Source: a bacterium | GTDB taxonomy: Bacteria; UBA9089; CG2-30-40-21; SBAY01 | NCBI GenBank assembly: GCA_030018635.1 | Contig: JASEHU010000025.1 | Coordinates: 1 to 13,724, forward strand | Length of the DNA: 13,724 nt | Reading direction: 5' to 3' | Shown: piece by piece, positions 6,410 through 13,683 of the stretch | Position numbering within the stretch: position 1 is the stretch's first letter | How the letters are laid out: each line of letters begins with the position of its first letter | The notes under the pieces: generated by a model | Told to the model about the DNA's origin: nothing | What the model saw: only the letters and a program-made list of their open reading frames with translations | Database searches by the model: none | Made by a program: the position numbers and the translations under genes

Positions 6410-8677
6410 TTAAAATCCCTTAAATGGATTTGGTCCTATTTTTTCCATTGTTTCCATAAACTCCTTGAATATCCCTGGCAACAGGTCGTATTCGTTTATA
6501 GAAAGCTGAACTAATTTTACCCTTTCAGATTCAAGTCTTAGCCTATCTAAGGTTTCCTTAACTTTACTTAGCCTATAATTGGCCAGCTCACTTCCTTTGA
6601 CAAAATGACACTGGTAATCATCGCCGTGTTTACAGCCAATCAGGAGTATGCCATCAATTCCTTTTGACAGGGCATCAGATATCCAGACAAGGTTCATTGA
6701 ACCAAGACATCTCACCGGAATAACCCGAAGATATGGGGTAATCTGAAGTCGGTTGACCCCAGCCATATCCAGGGCAGGAATGGCATCGTTTTCACACATA
6801 AAGGCTAATATCCTGGGTTTTTCCTCGTCTTCTTCCGGCACCTCAATCGCCTTCATCATCGATGAGACAATATCGATGGAATAGTTTTTGAAACTGATTA
6901 TTCGCTCAGGACATGCCCCAAGGCAGGTTCCGCACCTTCTACATCTGGTCAGGCTGGGCAAGGGGTTAAACTTCTCATCCTCGTTAATTGCCCCAAAAGG
7001 ACACTCATCCGTGCATCGCTTGCACTGGGTACATCTTTGCATAAAAAATTCCGGGTAACTCTCGTCTCCTACCCTTGGATGAACAGCCTTACCTTGATTA
7101 GTAAGCTCAATACATTGGATAGCCTTCAACGCCGCACCAACCGCATCATCCATACTTGCAGACATATCCATTGGATGACGGACACAACCTGCGGCGTATA
7201 TCCCTGTTCTACGTGTTTCATACGGGAAACAAATGAAGTGGGAATCCGGAAAACCATATCTTAATTGTGGTAATTCCGGACCCTGTCGGTAATCAAGATT
7301 CAGGATGTCGGAACGAATGATAACCTCTTTTGGTGCTGTTGTCTCTTCTACCTTGCATTCTTCTGTTGTAGGTTGAGGCTCTTCCCCGGTTATAAATTCT
7401 ATTGCTGTTGCCGGCACTATCCCTGTTGCCAGAACAACCAAATCTGCCTCAACACGGATATTCTCACCCAGCAAGGTATTTTCAACCGTTACGGCTAAAT
7501 TATTCCCAGCAATCGTCTCGACACCCACAACCTCTCCTTTGGTTAAAAATATCCCCTCGTCTTCCTGGGCACGAATATAAAAGTCCTCATACTGCCCCAT
7601 AGTTCGCATATCCTTATAAAATATGTAAGCCTCGGCATCCTGATTTTGTTCTCGAACATAGATTGCCTGTTTCAGAGAAGTCGAACAGCAGAAGGTTGAG
7701 CAATAGGGAAGATGGTTAGGGTCACGACTGCCGGCACATTGAATAAAGGCTACATTAGTTGCCTCTTTACCATCAGATGGTCTGGTAATCTTGCCCTTTT
7801 TTGCCAGATCCTCCATCTGAACACTGGTAATCACATTTGGCGACGAACCAAACCCAAGGTGGGAGAGTTTCGCGGCATCATACGGGACAAAGCCAGCGGC
7901 TAAAACAATTGCTCCCACACGGAATTGTACCGCTTCGTCTTGTGAAGGCTTACCTTCCTGCTCCAGCGTTACATCAAACAACCCGGGTCCACCGGCAATC
8001 TTCTTAATCTTAGCCGAGGTATAGACCTTAATATTGGGGTTTGACTCAATTTCCTTGAGTAAAATTTCGTGAGGTGGTAATTGAAGCGATTGATAAAGGG
8101 ATTGCTTGGGGAATTGTTTATAAAGCCTGCCTGCAAACCCTCCCAGTGTCTGTTCCTTTTCCACAAGCACCACCTGGCGACCGGCTTTGCCTGCCTCAAT
8201 AGCCGCAGTCATACCGCTAATGCCGCCACCAACCACCAATATAATTCTACTTATCTCGCCCTCGGGTTTGTATGGAACCAACAGCTCCGTTTTTTGTGCC
8301 TTAACAATGCCCATACGAAGGTAGTCCTCGGCCATCATCTGGGTATCTTCATTATTTGGAGGTAATACCTCTGATACCGCCTGACTCCAGATAACCTGCT
8401 CACGCAGATTCACCCGCTCCATAATTTTATTGGTATCAAAGGCAAAAATATCATGGTTGACACGAGAAGAGCAGGCGGCAATAACGATGGTATTTACTCC
8501 CTCTGCCTCGCCATCGCTATTAATAATTCCAAGTCCCTCCTCACCACACAAATACGGATGAGTTTTACACACAGGAACCTTATACCCCATGGTTGCCACC
8601 TTGGAGAGCTTTTCCATATCAAGGGATTCTCCAATCCCACAACCGCTACAAATATACACACCTAATTTTTTATCCAT
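6410..8677 (-). CDS. qmoB: QmoB-like oxidoreductase subunit (HdrA-like with MvhD-like C-terminus)
   Basis: Soluble flavin/Fe-S subunit of the Qmo complex, fusing HdrA-like and MvhD-like parts. The N-terminal region has C10-x2-C13, C37, C44 and C69. The FAD-binding GGGISG is at 150-155, with LGGFAGRLYKQFP after it. The HdrA-type cysteine segment CAGSRDPNHLPYCSTFCC follows. Two ferredoxin-type 4Fe-4S motifs lie at C549/C552/C555/C559 and C579/C582/C585/C589. The C-terminal 130 residues resemble MvhD (FMCENDA, RCLGSMN, GCKHGDDYQCHF). The length of 755 and the ending KIGPNPFKGF fit QmoB. A strong AAAGGAGG precedes the ATG. The Glu/Thr-rich stretch near 430-450 looks like an insertion. It is separated from qmoA by a nuclease-like gene and a palindromic element, unlike the usual adjacent arrangement. 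Confidence 0.9.
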   Translation of the reverse strand: MDKKLGVYICSGCGIGESLDMEKLSKVATMGYKVPVCKTHPYLCGEEGLGIINSDGEAEGVNTIVIAACSSRVNHDIFAFDTNKIMERVNLREQVIWSQAVSEVLPPNNEDTQMMAEDYLRMGIVKAQKTELLVPYKPEGEISRIILVVGGGISGMTAAIEAGKAGRQVVLVEKEQTLGGFAGRLYKQFPKQSLYQSLQLPPHEILLKEIESNPNIKVYTSAKIKKIAGGPGLFDVTLEQEGKPSQDEAVQFRVGAIVLAAGFVPYDAAKLSHLGFGSSPNVITSVQMEDLAKKGKITRPSDGKEATNVAFIQCAGSRDPNHLPYCSTFCCSTSLKQAIYVREQNQDAEAYIFYKDMRTMGQYEDFYIRAQEDEGIFLTKGEVVGVETIAGNNLAVTVENTLLGENIRVEADLVVLATGIVPATAIEFITGEEPQPTTEECKVEETTAPKEVIIRSDILNLDYRQGPELPQLRYGFPDSHFICFPYETRRTGIYAAGCVRHPMDMSASMDDAVGAALKAIQCIELTNQGKAVHPRVGDESYPEFFMQRCTQCKRCTDECPFGAINEDEKFNPLPSLTRCRRCGTCLGACPERIISFKNYSIDIVSSMMKAIEVPEEDEEKPRILAFMCENDAIPALDMAGVNRLQITPYLRVIPVRCLGSMNLVWISDALSKGIDGILLIGCKHGDDYQCHFVKGSELANYRLSKVKETLDRLRLESERVKLVQLSINEYDLLPGIFKEFMETMEKIGPNPFKGF

Positions 8678-8696
8678 AATTCCTCCTTTTATAATG

Positions 8697-8838
8697 GTAA
8701 GCGTTCGCGGTGTCAGGCATCAGAAGTTAGAAGTTGGAAGTTAGAAGTTAGAAAAGAGGAGATAGAATTCTGCAATTCTGGATTCCAATTTCTAACTTCC
8801 AACTTCTAACTTCCAACACCTGATATCTGAACGCTTAC
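8697..8838. mobile_element. 142-bp palindromic element with 10-bp terminal inverted repeats (MITE-like)
   Basis: GTAAGCGTTC at 8697-8706 is perfectly inverted at 8829-8838. Inside, a 24-base perfect inverted repeat made of GAAGTTAG/GAAGTTGG units lies at 8723-8746 and 8790-8813. An apex hairpin, AGAATT-CTGC-AATTCT, sits at 8764-8779. The three nested inverted repeats share nearly the same centre (about 8768). No coding region and no clear target duplication are seen. It sits between the DUF3782-like gene and qmoB, inside the presumed qmo transcript, where it would form a long RNA hairpin. The structure is seen directly; mobility is inferred. Confidence 0.7.
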
Positions 8839-8853
8839 GAAAATTCAGATTTG

Positions 8854-9570
8854 TTAATCTTCCAATTCATCATAGGTGATAAGTTGAATCCCAAGTTTCT
8901 GGCAGAGATTGACCCCTTCTTCCTCCATAGTAACTGCTACAAACAAGAGTTTAGGGACAATACCAACCTTTTCAGTATAAAGTTCACCTATTTTATAGAG
9001 TCTATCCACATGAGCTTCGTCAGCCGAGGACTTTATCTCAGCCAGAAAATGCTGGCCATTGCGAATCAAAAGGTCCATCTGGATCTGTGAATTGGGAACA
9101 CCAACCTTTCCCTCTTTATCTTTAACCTTCCACTCCGAGACCTCTTTTGCCTCAATCTTCTTCAAAAGTAGCTCTTGCAAGGTCTTTCTTATAGTAACCT
9201 CTGTCTCCTTTCCCCATCTGGAGCCAATAGTTCTGATACTCATTCCTAACTTTCTTGTTTCTTTATGTTGTACCTCTAACTGTTTATCTACTGTATCAAA
9301 CCGTTTATCTGCTGCCTCAAATCTTGAAAGCATCTCCTTGTGCATTTCCTCAAACCGTTTATCTGTTGCCTCAAACCTCTGCTGGGCCTCTTTTCTGAAG
9401 ATACGAAGCTCATCCAATATCTGTTTCATCTCATCCCTTGTAGGGAAAGTCTCTGTTAAGATAACATTTATCTCCCTTCTAAATTGGGTATCCCTCCTTA
9501 GAAGTAAAGGCAACATCCTTTTGATATGATCTTCTTCCTCTTTTATCAATAGATTTGTTGTAGTCTGCAT
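8854..9570 (-). CDS. Coiled-coil protein with DUF3782/PD-(D/E)XK nuclease-like C-terminus
   Basis: A 238-residue protein. The N-terminal half is charged and helical; residues 65-98 contain heptad-like repeats (RFEATDKRF, RFEAADKRF, FDTVDKQ), a likely coiled coil. The motif GSRWGKETE at 116-124 followed by a mixed alpha/beta region resembles the DUF3782 family. Asp166 (QMDLLI) and Glu178-Ile-Lys180 (AEIKSS) fit the D...ExK core of PD-(D/E)XK nucleases, so metal-dependent DNA cleavage is possible but unproven. A strong AAGGAGG precedes the ATG, 23 bases after the qmoA stop, so it should be co-transcribed. It has no known role in the Qmo complex and looks like an insertion in the operon. The coiled-coil repeat is also visible in DNA: a 26-bp segment at 9296-9321 recurs 54 bases on at 9350-9375 with one mismatch. 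Confidence 0.75.
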   Translation of the reverse strand: MQTTTNLLIKEEEDHIKRMLPLLLRRDTQFRREINVILTETFPTRDEMKQILDELRIFRKEAQQRFEATDKRFEEMHKEMLSRFEAADKRFDTVDKQLEVQHKETRKLGMSIRTIGSRWGKETEVTIRKTLQELLLKKIEAKEVSEWKVKDKEGKVGVPNSQIQMDLLIRNGQHFLAEIKSSADEAHVDRLYKIGELYTEKVGIVPKLLFVAVTMEEEGVNLCQKLGIQLITYDELED

Positions 9571-9593
9571 TTTTTTCCTCCTTGTATAAAAGG

Positions 9594-10823
9594 CTATCTA
9601 ACAATACTTTGAATAGCTTTAAGTGCTGTGCCGGTAGCATTCTGAACCGATGAAGCGACATCTTGTGGTTTTTTAGCCACACCAGCCGCATAAATTCCAT
9701 TGCCTTGTTCAAGGCTAATAAACCCATTTTTATCACGATTAATATTCATAGACAACCCATTGTTTGGCTGCATCCCGCAGGCTAAAACTACCATATCTAC
9801 CTGCACCTTGATTTTCTTGCCAGCCAATATATCCTCAGCCTCAACAATCAATTCCTTTGTCTTTGTGTCTTCCTCTACCGCGGCTACCTTGCCTTTAATC
9901 AAAAATACCTTTTCATCGCCGGATACCTTTGTCAAAAAGTCCTCATATTTACCTGGTGTCCGCACATCGATATAAAACATAAATGCCTGCGAGTCAGGAA
10001 TAGCCTCACGCAAATAGGTAATCTGTTTCAGAGATGCAAGACAGCAGACAGCCGAGCAATAGGGCAGGTGATTTTCATCACGCGAGCCGGCACATTGCAC
10101 AAAGGCTACCTTTTTTGGCTCGCTCATGTCAGACGGACGGAGGATTTTCCCCTGTGTGGGACCATTTGGAGCGGCTATCCGTTCCATCATCATATTGGTA
10201 ATAACATCTTTATACTTGCCAAACCCAAGGTTATCAATTCGTGTAGCATCGTAAGGCTGCCAGCCGGTGGCTACTACAATTGAGCCGACATTGATATTTT
10301 TAGTTTCTGCCTGCATCTCAAGCTCGATAGCCCCATATTTGCAAGCGTCAACGCAAGTGCCACATTTCAGGCAGGCCTTCTCGTCAATAACATAGTTATA
10401 CGGAACGGCTAACGAATGGGGAAGATAAATGGCTTTAGTGGAAGATAGGTCAAGGTTAAACGCATCCCGGCGTTCTGCAGGACACACCCTGGCACACTCT
10501 CCACAGGCCGTACACCTTTGCGAAACAAATCGTGGTTGAATCCGTAAGGTAACCTCATAATTCCCCTCCTGCCCCTTAATTCCTTCTACCGAAGAAAGGG
10601 TGAAATATTTAATCCTTGGATTCGTTTTAATGCGTCTAATGTTTATCTCCAGCCCACAGTATGGTGGGCAGAGTTTAGGGAAATAGCGATTCATCTGAGC
10701 CACCCGGCCACCAAGGTATGGGTTTTTCTCAATGAGGGTAACATTATACCCTGTTTCAGCCGCCTCAACCGCAGTGGTTATACCACTGATTCCACCACCA
10801 ATTATTAAAATATCTTTACTCAT
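9594..10823 (-). CDS. qmoA: QmoA-like flavin/Fe-S oxidoreductase subunit (HdrA-like)
   Basis: HdrA-like subunit of the quinone-interacting membrane-bound oxidoreductase. In sulfate reducers this complex supplies electrons to APS reductase. The N-terminal FAD motif GGGISG is at 9-14, with the conserved LGGRVAQMNRYFPKLCPPYCG segment (C52, C56) after it. Two 4Fe-4S motifs follow: C104/C107/C110/C114 and C151/C154/C157/C161. The segment CAGSRDENHLPYCSAVCC near 270 and the C-terminal IYAAGVAKKPQDVASSVQNATGTALKAIQ are typical of HdrA-type proteins. The 409-residue length matches QmoA and is much shorter than full HdrA. AAGAGGTGA precedes the ATG. It is the first gene of the qmo set, followed not by qmoB but by the nuclease-like gene. 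Assignment rests on the trio of genes as well as motifs. Confidence 0.88.
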   Translation of the reverse strand: MSKDILIIGGGISGITTAVEAAETGYNVTLIEKNPYLGGRVAQMNRYFPKLCPPYCGLEINIRRIKTNPRIKYFTLSSVEGIKGQEGNYEVTLRIQPRFVSQRCTACGECARVCPAERRDAFNLDLSSTKAIYLPHSLAVPYNYVIDEKACLKCGTCVDACKYGAIELEMQAETKNINVGSIVVATGWQPYDATRIDNLGFGKYKDVITNMMMERIAAPNGPTQGKILRPSDMSEPKKVAFVQCAGSRDENHLPYCSAVCCLASLKQITYLREAIPDSQAFMFYIDVRTPGKYEDFLTKVSGDEKVFLIKGKVAAVEEDTKTKELIVEAEDILAGKKIKVQVDMVVLACGMQPNNGLSMNINRDKNGFISLEQGNGIYAAGVAKKPQDVASSVQNATGTALKAIQSIVR

Positions 10824-10871
10824 TGATTCACCTCTTTTTCAAATTTTCCTTGACTGTAAAAAACTGGAGTT

Positions 10872-10898
10872 TCGTGAATTTATTCAATAGAATCACGA
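10872..10898. promoter_or_regulatory. 27-bp near-perfect palindrome upstream of qmoA
   Basis: TCGTGAATTTATT and AATAGAATCACGA are mirror halves around a central C, matching at 11 of 13 positions. It ends about 48 bases before the qmoA ATG, where an operator or leader hairpin could act. Another CACGAAA copy lies just outside (10903-10908 region). It may equally be one more dispersed palindromic repeat. No consensus promoter was recognised in the 201-base qmoA leader (10824-11024), which otherwise holds only a pyrimidine-rich tract on the plus strand. Confidence 0.4.
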
Positions 10899-11024
10899 AA
10901 GCACGAAAAAATCTTTACTTCCTTTTCTTCTTTCTTTTTAACATTTCCGTTACCATTACACCTTATTCTCTCCTCCATTAAAACCTGGAGAATTTCTGTG
11001 TGGAAAGGCATAATACTTCGTTGG

Positions 11025-11882
11025 TTATTGAGTCATTTTGATAGTCAGGATAGAATATAACCCACCAATCCAGAAGAATAAAAATATCAATAAACCCAAT
11101 TTGAGATAGCGATTTTTCTTGTAAGGACTACTATCAAAAGGTTCTGTCCGAATTACCCGAAATAAGTAAATACTGGTAAAGATAACTGTGATGGCAGACA
11201 ACACTAATCCAACCAGGGATAAAAATCGTTCATTTTCAAAATCAATACCATATAATGCCCTGAAAAGCCAGATTAAAAACACACTAAAGATTAAAGAGAT
11301 AATAACGCTTTGTTCGACTGGGAATAGGAGTAAAACCCATTTTTGTAAAATCACCTCTTTTTTCCCCAAAAGTCCCCACAACAACCCCAGTCCTGCAAAG
11401 AGGATTATAACCAGAATTTTATCATAATGTTCCAACCCTATAAAATCAAGGGAGAGAACTACACTAATACCAAAGATTAAACCACATAAACCCCCTTGCC
11501 CAATACCATAATCTAATTTCTTACCCCACAAAACGAGTAAAATATAGACCCCTGATGAGAATAATCCAAGATAAAAAAGAAAGAATAACATATTAAGGAG
11601 AAATTGCAGTCCAGGTATTTCTTCGTTTAGATAAACATTATGATAAAACAATAATCCTGTTCCTATGGAAAATATGATAAATAAAGCTACGATAATAGAA
11701 GATAAGATAAGCCTTATTCGCATTACCTCATCATTGGTCATTAGATAATTAATTATACAGGCGACAAATTCCTCCAGAAAGCAAACAAGAATTATTCCCA
11801 CCACGAAAGGAATTAATCCAATAAAATAACATGGGCCATCATAGTGTGCCCCAAAAATTTGTGTAATGTAATAATTCGTCAT
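11025..11882 (-). CDS. Multi-pass membrane protein of unknown function
   Basis: A 285-residue, very hydrophobic protein with about eight predicted membrane segments, near residues 21-44, 58-80, 92-118, 130-148, 154-172, 188-208, 221-243 and 262-281. I recognise no catalytic motif or named family. Short loops carry few charges; the best marked is the stretch RVIRTEPFDSSPYKKNRY before the last segment. An AGGAAA about 11 bases before the ATG is a modest ribosome-binding site. The preceding gene encodes a membrane-anchored extracytoplasmic protein; the two may work together, but a palindromic repeat separates them. The 201-base gap to qmoA suggests it is not tightly coupled to the qmo genes. Confidence 0.8.
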   Translation of the reverse strand: MTNYYITQIFGAHYDGPCYFIGLIPFVVGIILVCFLEEFVACIINYLMTNDEVMRIRLILSSIIVALFIIFSIGTGLLFYHNVYLNEEIPGLQFLLNMLFFLFYLGLFSSGVYILLVLWGKKLDYGIGQGGLCGLIFGISVVLSLDFIGLEHYDKILVIILFAGLGLLWGLLGKKEVILQKWVLLLFPVEQSVIISLIFSVFLIWLFRALYGIDFENERFLSLVGLVLSAITVIFTSIYLFRVIRTEPFDSSPYKKNRYLKLGLLIFLFFWIGGLYSILTIKMTQ

Positions 11883-11897
11883 ATTGTTTGTTTCCTG

Positions 11898-11988
11898 GAA
11901 GAAGTTAGAAGTTAGAGGTTAGAAGTTAGAAAGGATCCCCCTCTAACTTCTTCCTTTTTCCTTCTAACTTCTAACTTCCTCCTTCTGA
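11898..11988. repeat. Inverted GAAGTTAG repeat overlapping a gene's stop codon
   Basis: GAAGTTAGAAGTTAGA at 11901-11916 is perfectly inverted at 11963-11978. An inner hairpin (AGAAGTTAGA 11921-11930 with TCTAACTTCT 11942-11951) sits between them. The unit is the same heptamer as in the element at 8697-8838. The right arm runs into the 3' end of the leftward gene starting at 12825 and contains its TAG stop (11971-11973). Confidence 0.8.
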
Positions 11989-12825
11989 CCTCTTCACCAA
12001 CTCTATAGATGTCAAATGAATATATGTTATCTTAGAATCAATTAATATCTCATTCAGTTTATCTACTAACGATGGATTAGATAATGAATTAGCAAAGTCA
12101 ACTCCTCCCTGTGATTTTATCTCTTCAGCAGAAATCTCCGGGATAAGAAGTCTGATTAAGTTTTTCAATCGCGGTGTTGATTTATTAAGTTCTTCCTCAA
12201 AATTGGTGTATCGTGGTGCAATAATCAGTCGAAGTTTAGCCTGAACATTCTTATCTTTATCATCTGTTGGAATTCTAATTTCAAGGTCATAATACTCAGG
12301 ATAAAACCAGAGATAATCATGCAAGGCACAAAATTTGTACTTAGTCACATTCTTTATAATTTTAATTTCATCTCCAGCAATTATTTCATTTAATGGCCTG
12401 CGAGTCCCTTCTCTATCTAAACTCAACATGGGTATTTTTATTATAGGTCTCCACTTAAGAATTAAAACTTCTGTTGTCAGGTAACCTTTTTTAGTAATTC
12501 TTAATTTTAGATATGGTGCTTTTTCCTTACGACCATCTAACCAGAGAAGAAAGATTTCACCAACACTTCCTTTGGGGGCATTAATTTCCTCTAATTGGTA
12601 AAATCCTATTGCGTCAGCAAAAAAATGTTTTATAGGTTTTCTGAAAATAGCCTTATGATAGGTGGTGACAACTTCAACCTTTATTCCCTCCGGGCTGGTC
12701 ATATCTTCCAATAAAACATAGCCTGAAATACTGATGGTAACCGGTTTGAAATCTATTGACAGTATAATATAAAATAAAAATGATATGCCAAAAAACAATA
12801 TTAGAAATAAAATAAATCTTCTCAT
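11971..12825 (-). CDS. Membrane-anchored extracytoplasmic protein; possible FliL-like C-terminal domain
   Basis: A 284-residue protein with one N-terminal membrane anchor (about 4-24) and the rest predicted outside the cytoplasm. Residues 29-125 look like a beta-sandwich of the carboxypeptidase-regulatory type (TISISGYVLLEDMTSPEGIKV, then DAIGFYQLEEI). The C-terminal part (about 178-278) has a beta strand, then RLKNLIRLLIPEISAEEI, a short helical stretch and ITYIHLTSIEL, a pattern resembling FliL, the flagellar stator-associated protein; this is a pattern match only. No other flagellar gene is present. The last five residues (SEGGS) and the TAG stop are encoded by the neighbouring GAAGTTAG repeat, suggesting the original C-terminus was changed. 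GAGGTAAAA precedes the ATG, and the gap from the PIN gene is only 19 bases, so these two are likely co-transcribed. Confidence 0.75.
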   Translation of the reverse strand: MRRFILFLILFFGISFLFYIILSIDFKPVTISISGYVLLEDMTSPEGIKVEVVTTYHKAIFRKPIKHFFADAIGFYQLEEINAPKGSVGEIFLLWLDGRKEKAPYLKLRITKKGYLTTEVLILKWRPIIKIPMLSLDREGTRRPLNEIIAGDEIKIIKNVTKYKFCALHDYLWFYPEYYDLEIRIPTDDKDKNVQAKLRLIIAPRYTNFEEELNKSTPRLKNLIRLLIPEISAEEIKSQGGVDFANSLSNPSLVDKLNEILIDSKITYIHLTSIELVKRSEGGS

Positions 12826-12844
12826 TCTTAATCTTTTACCTCAT

Positions 12845-13306
12845 TTACTTTTCTAAAATGTCTGAGATGGTAATTACTTTAATCTCCTTAAATTCCTTAA
12901 GGGTTTGATTATTAGTAATAAAACAGCCCGCATCATATAATTTAGCCGTAGCTAATTGAATAGCTATTGTGGTCTCCAAGGAATAATTTGCCTTGAAGGA
13001 AGCGGCTAAATCAACTACCTCTTCATCAACCCCGACGACAACTAAGTTTGGAAAGGTAGTCAGTAAAAATTTATATTCACTTATTAGCTTATGTTCTTGT
13101 TTCTCCTTAGGTTTAACCATAATTTCCAACAGGGAAAGGATAGAGGTTACCCCGGCTATTTCTCCTTGTTCCATGAGATTAAAGAGGGTCATGGTAAATG
13201 GTTTAAATATAGAATTATCCTCAAAGTGATAAATGAAAATTTGGGCATCCAATCCAATAATATGATACCTTTTCAGGAGTTGTCTTAATTTATTCTCCTT
13301 ATCCAT
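12845..13306 (-). CDS. PIN-domain protein, VapC-like toxin with altered active site
   Basis: PIN domains are Mg-dependent RNases; in VapC toxins they cleave RNA and are neutralised by a partner antitoxin. The 153-residue length fits. Asp20 (IIGLDAQIFIYHFE) and Glu61 (SLLEIMVKP) match the first two catalytic acids. The third position, normally Asp in a DAIHLATA-type helix, reads I114-AIQLATA, and the fourth, normally TND, reads T131-N-N133. Two of the four acids are therefore missing, and activity is doubtful unless Glu111, Asp125 or another residue compensates. An ideal AAGGAGG lies in the 16-base gap after the antitoxin-like gene, supporting a two-gene operon. It could be a degenerate toxin, a diverged nuclease or a binding-only PIN protein. 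Confidence 0.82.
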   Translation of the reverse strand: MDKENKLRQLLKRYHIIGLDAQIFIYHFEDNSIFKPFTMTLFNLMEQGEIAGVTSILSLLEIMVKPKEKQEHKLISEYKFLLTTFPNLVVVGVDEEVVDLAASFKANYSLETTIAIQLATAKLYDAGCFITNNQTLKEFKEIKVITISDILEK

Positions 13307-13322
13307 TTTTTCCTCCTTGTTC

Positions 13323-13526
13323 CTATTTCCTTTTCCCTGTTTCCCAGACCTCTTTCCCTAATCCTAACATATACTCCGTATAACTTTTAGGTTTTGGACG
13401 CATAATTATTTTATCATCCTCGACCTTCATTATCAACTCATCCCCTGAATTCAGGTTTAATTTTCTCCTTATTTTTTTAGGAATGACAATTTGGTATTTA
13501 CTGCTTAATTTAGCCGTAGGCTCCAT
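13323..13526 (-). CDS. AbrB/MazE-type antitoxin (SpoVT-AbrB domain)
   Basis: A 67-residue protein whose residues 5-44 form a swapped-hairpin AbrB DNA-binding domain: KLSSKYQIVIPKKIRRKLNLNSGDELIMKV followed by DDKIIMRP. The C-terminal tail (45-67) would wrap the toxin. Paired directly upstream of the PIN gene, it is most likely the antitoxin and autorepressor of a VapBC-like module. AAAGGAGAT precedes the ATG. It is driven by a consensus promoter at 13566-13594. Confidence 0.9.
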   Translation of the reverse strand: MEPTAKLSSKYQIVIPKKIRRKLNLNSGDELIMKVEDDKIIMRPKPKSYTEYMLGLGKEVWETGKRK

Positions 13527-13565
13527 TATTCAATATCTCCTTTACCCTATTTCAGTTCACTTTAC

Positions 13566-13594
13566 ATTATAACCATTGTAAGAACAAATGTCAA
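13566..13594 (-). promoter_or_regulatory. Consensus sigma-70 promoter of the toxin-antitoxin genes
   Basis: On the minus strand TTGACA (13594-13589) and TATAAT (13571-13566) are 17 bases apart, a perfect consensus. The start point would be near 13559, about 33 bases before the antitoxin ATG at 13526. An imperfect dyad TTACA-N10-TGTAA (13562-13581) covers the -10 region and could be the antitoxin's operator. Confidence 0.85.
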
Positions 13595-13595
13595 T

Positions 13596-13624
13596 AAAAA
13601 AGTGAGGCAATTCGTAATGCCTCA
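13596..13624 (-). terminator. Rho-independent terminator of a gene beyond the right edge
   Basis: Read leftward, the 7-bp stem TGAGGCA/TGCCTCA (13624-13618 with 13609-13603) has an 8-base loop and is followed by CTTTTTTA (T run at 13601-13596). The terminator ends just before the -35 box of the toxin-antitoxin promoter, so it isolates that operon from upstream transcription. The gene it would serve lies to the right of the window. Confidence 0.75.
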
Positions 13625-13683
13625 GTTATCAGTTGTGAAGTAGGTTAGTGGGTCATTCCATTTGATATTGGGGTATCTATGAT

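Noticed and set aside
8081..8365. Open frames on the strand opposite qmoA and qmoB
   Set aside because: They lie wholly within well-supported genes, have no ribosome-binding sites and show no recognisable domains.
8688..8716. Promoter-like CTGACA-17-TATAAA on the minus strand before qmoB
   Set aside because: The predicted start near 8681 would fall inside the Shine-Dalgarno site, leaving the transcript without it.
9280..9375. Tandem DNA repeat within the DUF3782-like gene as an independent repeat element
   Set aside because: The 21- and 54-base periodicities are in frame and simply encode the coiled-coil heptads.
10880..10978. A 32-codon leftward reading frame in the qmoA leader (MEERIRCNGNG...)
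   Set aside because: Lysine-rich, only a weak ribosome-binding site, and its end runs into the palindrome at 10872-10898; more likely chance.
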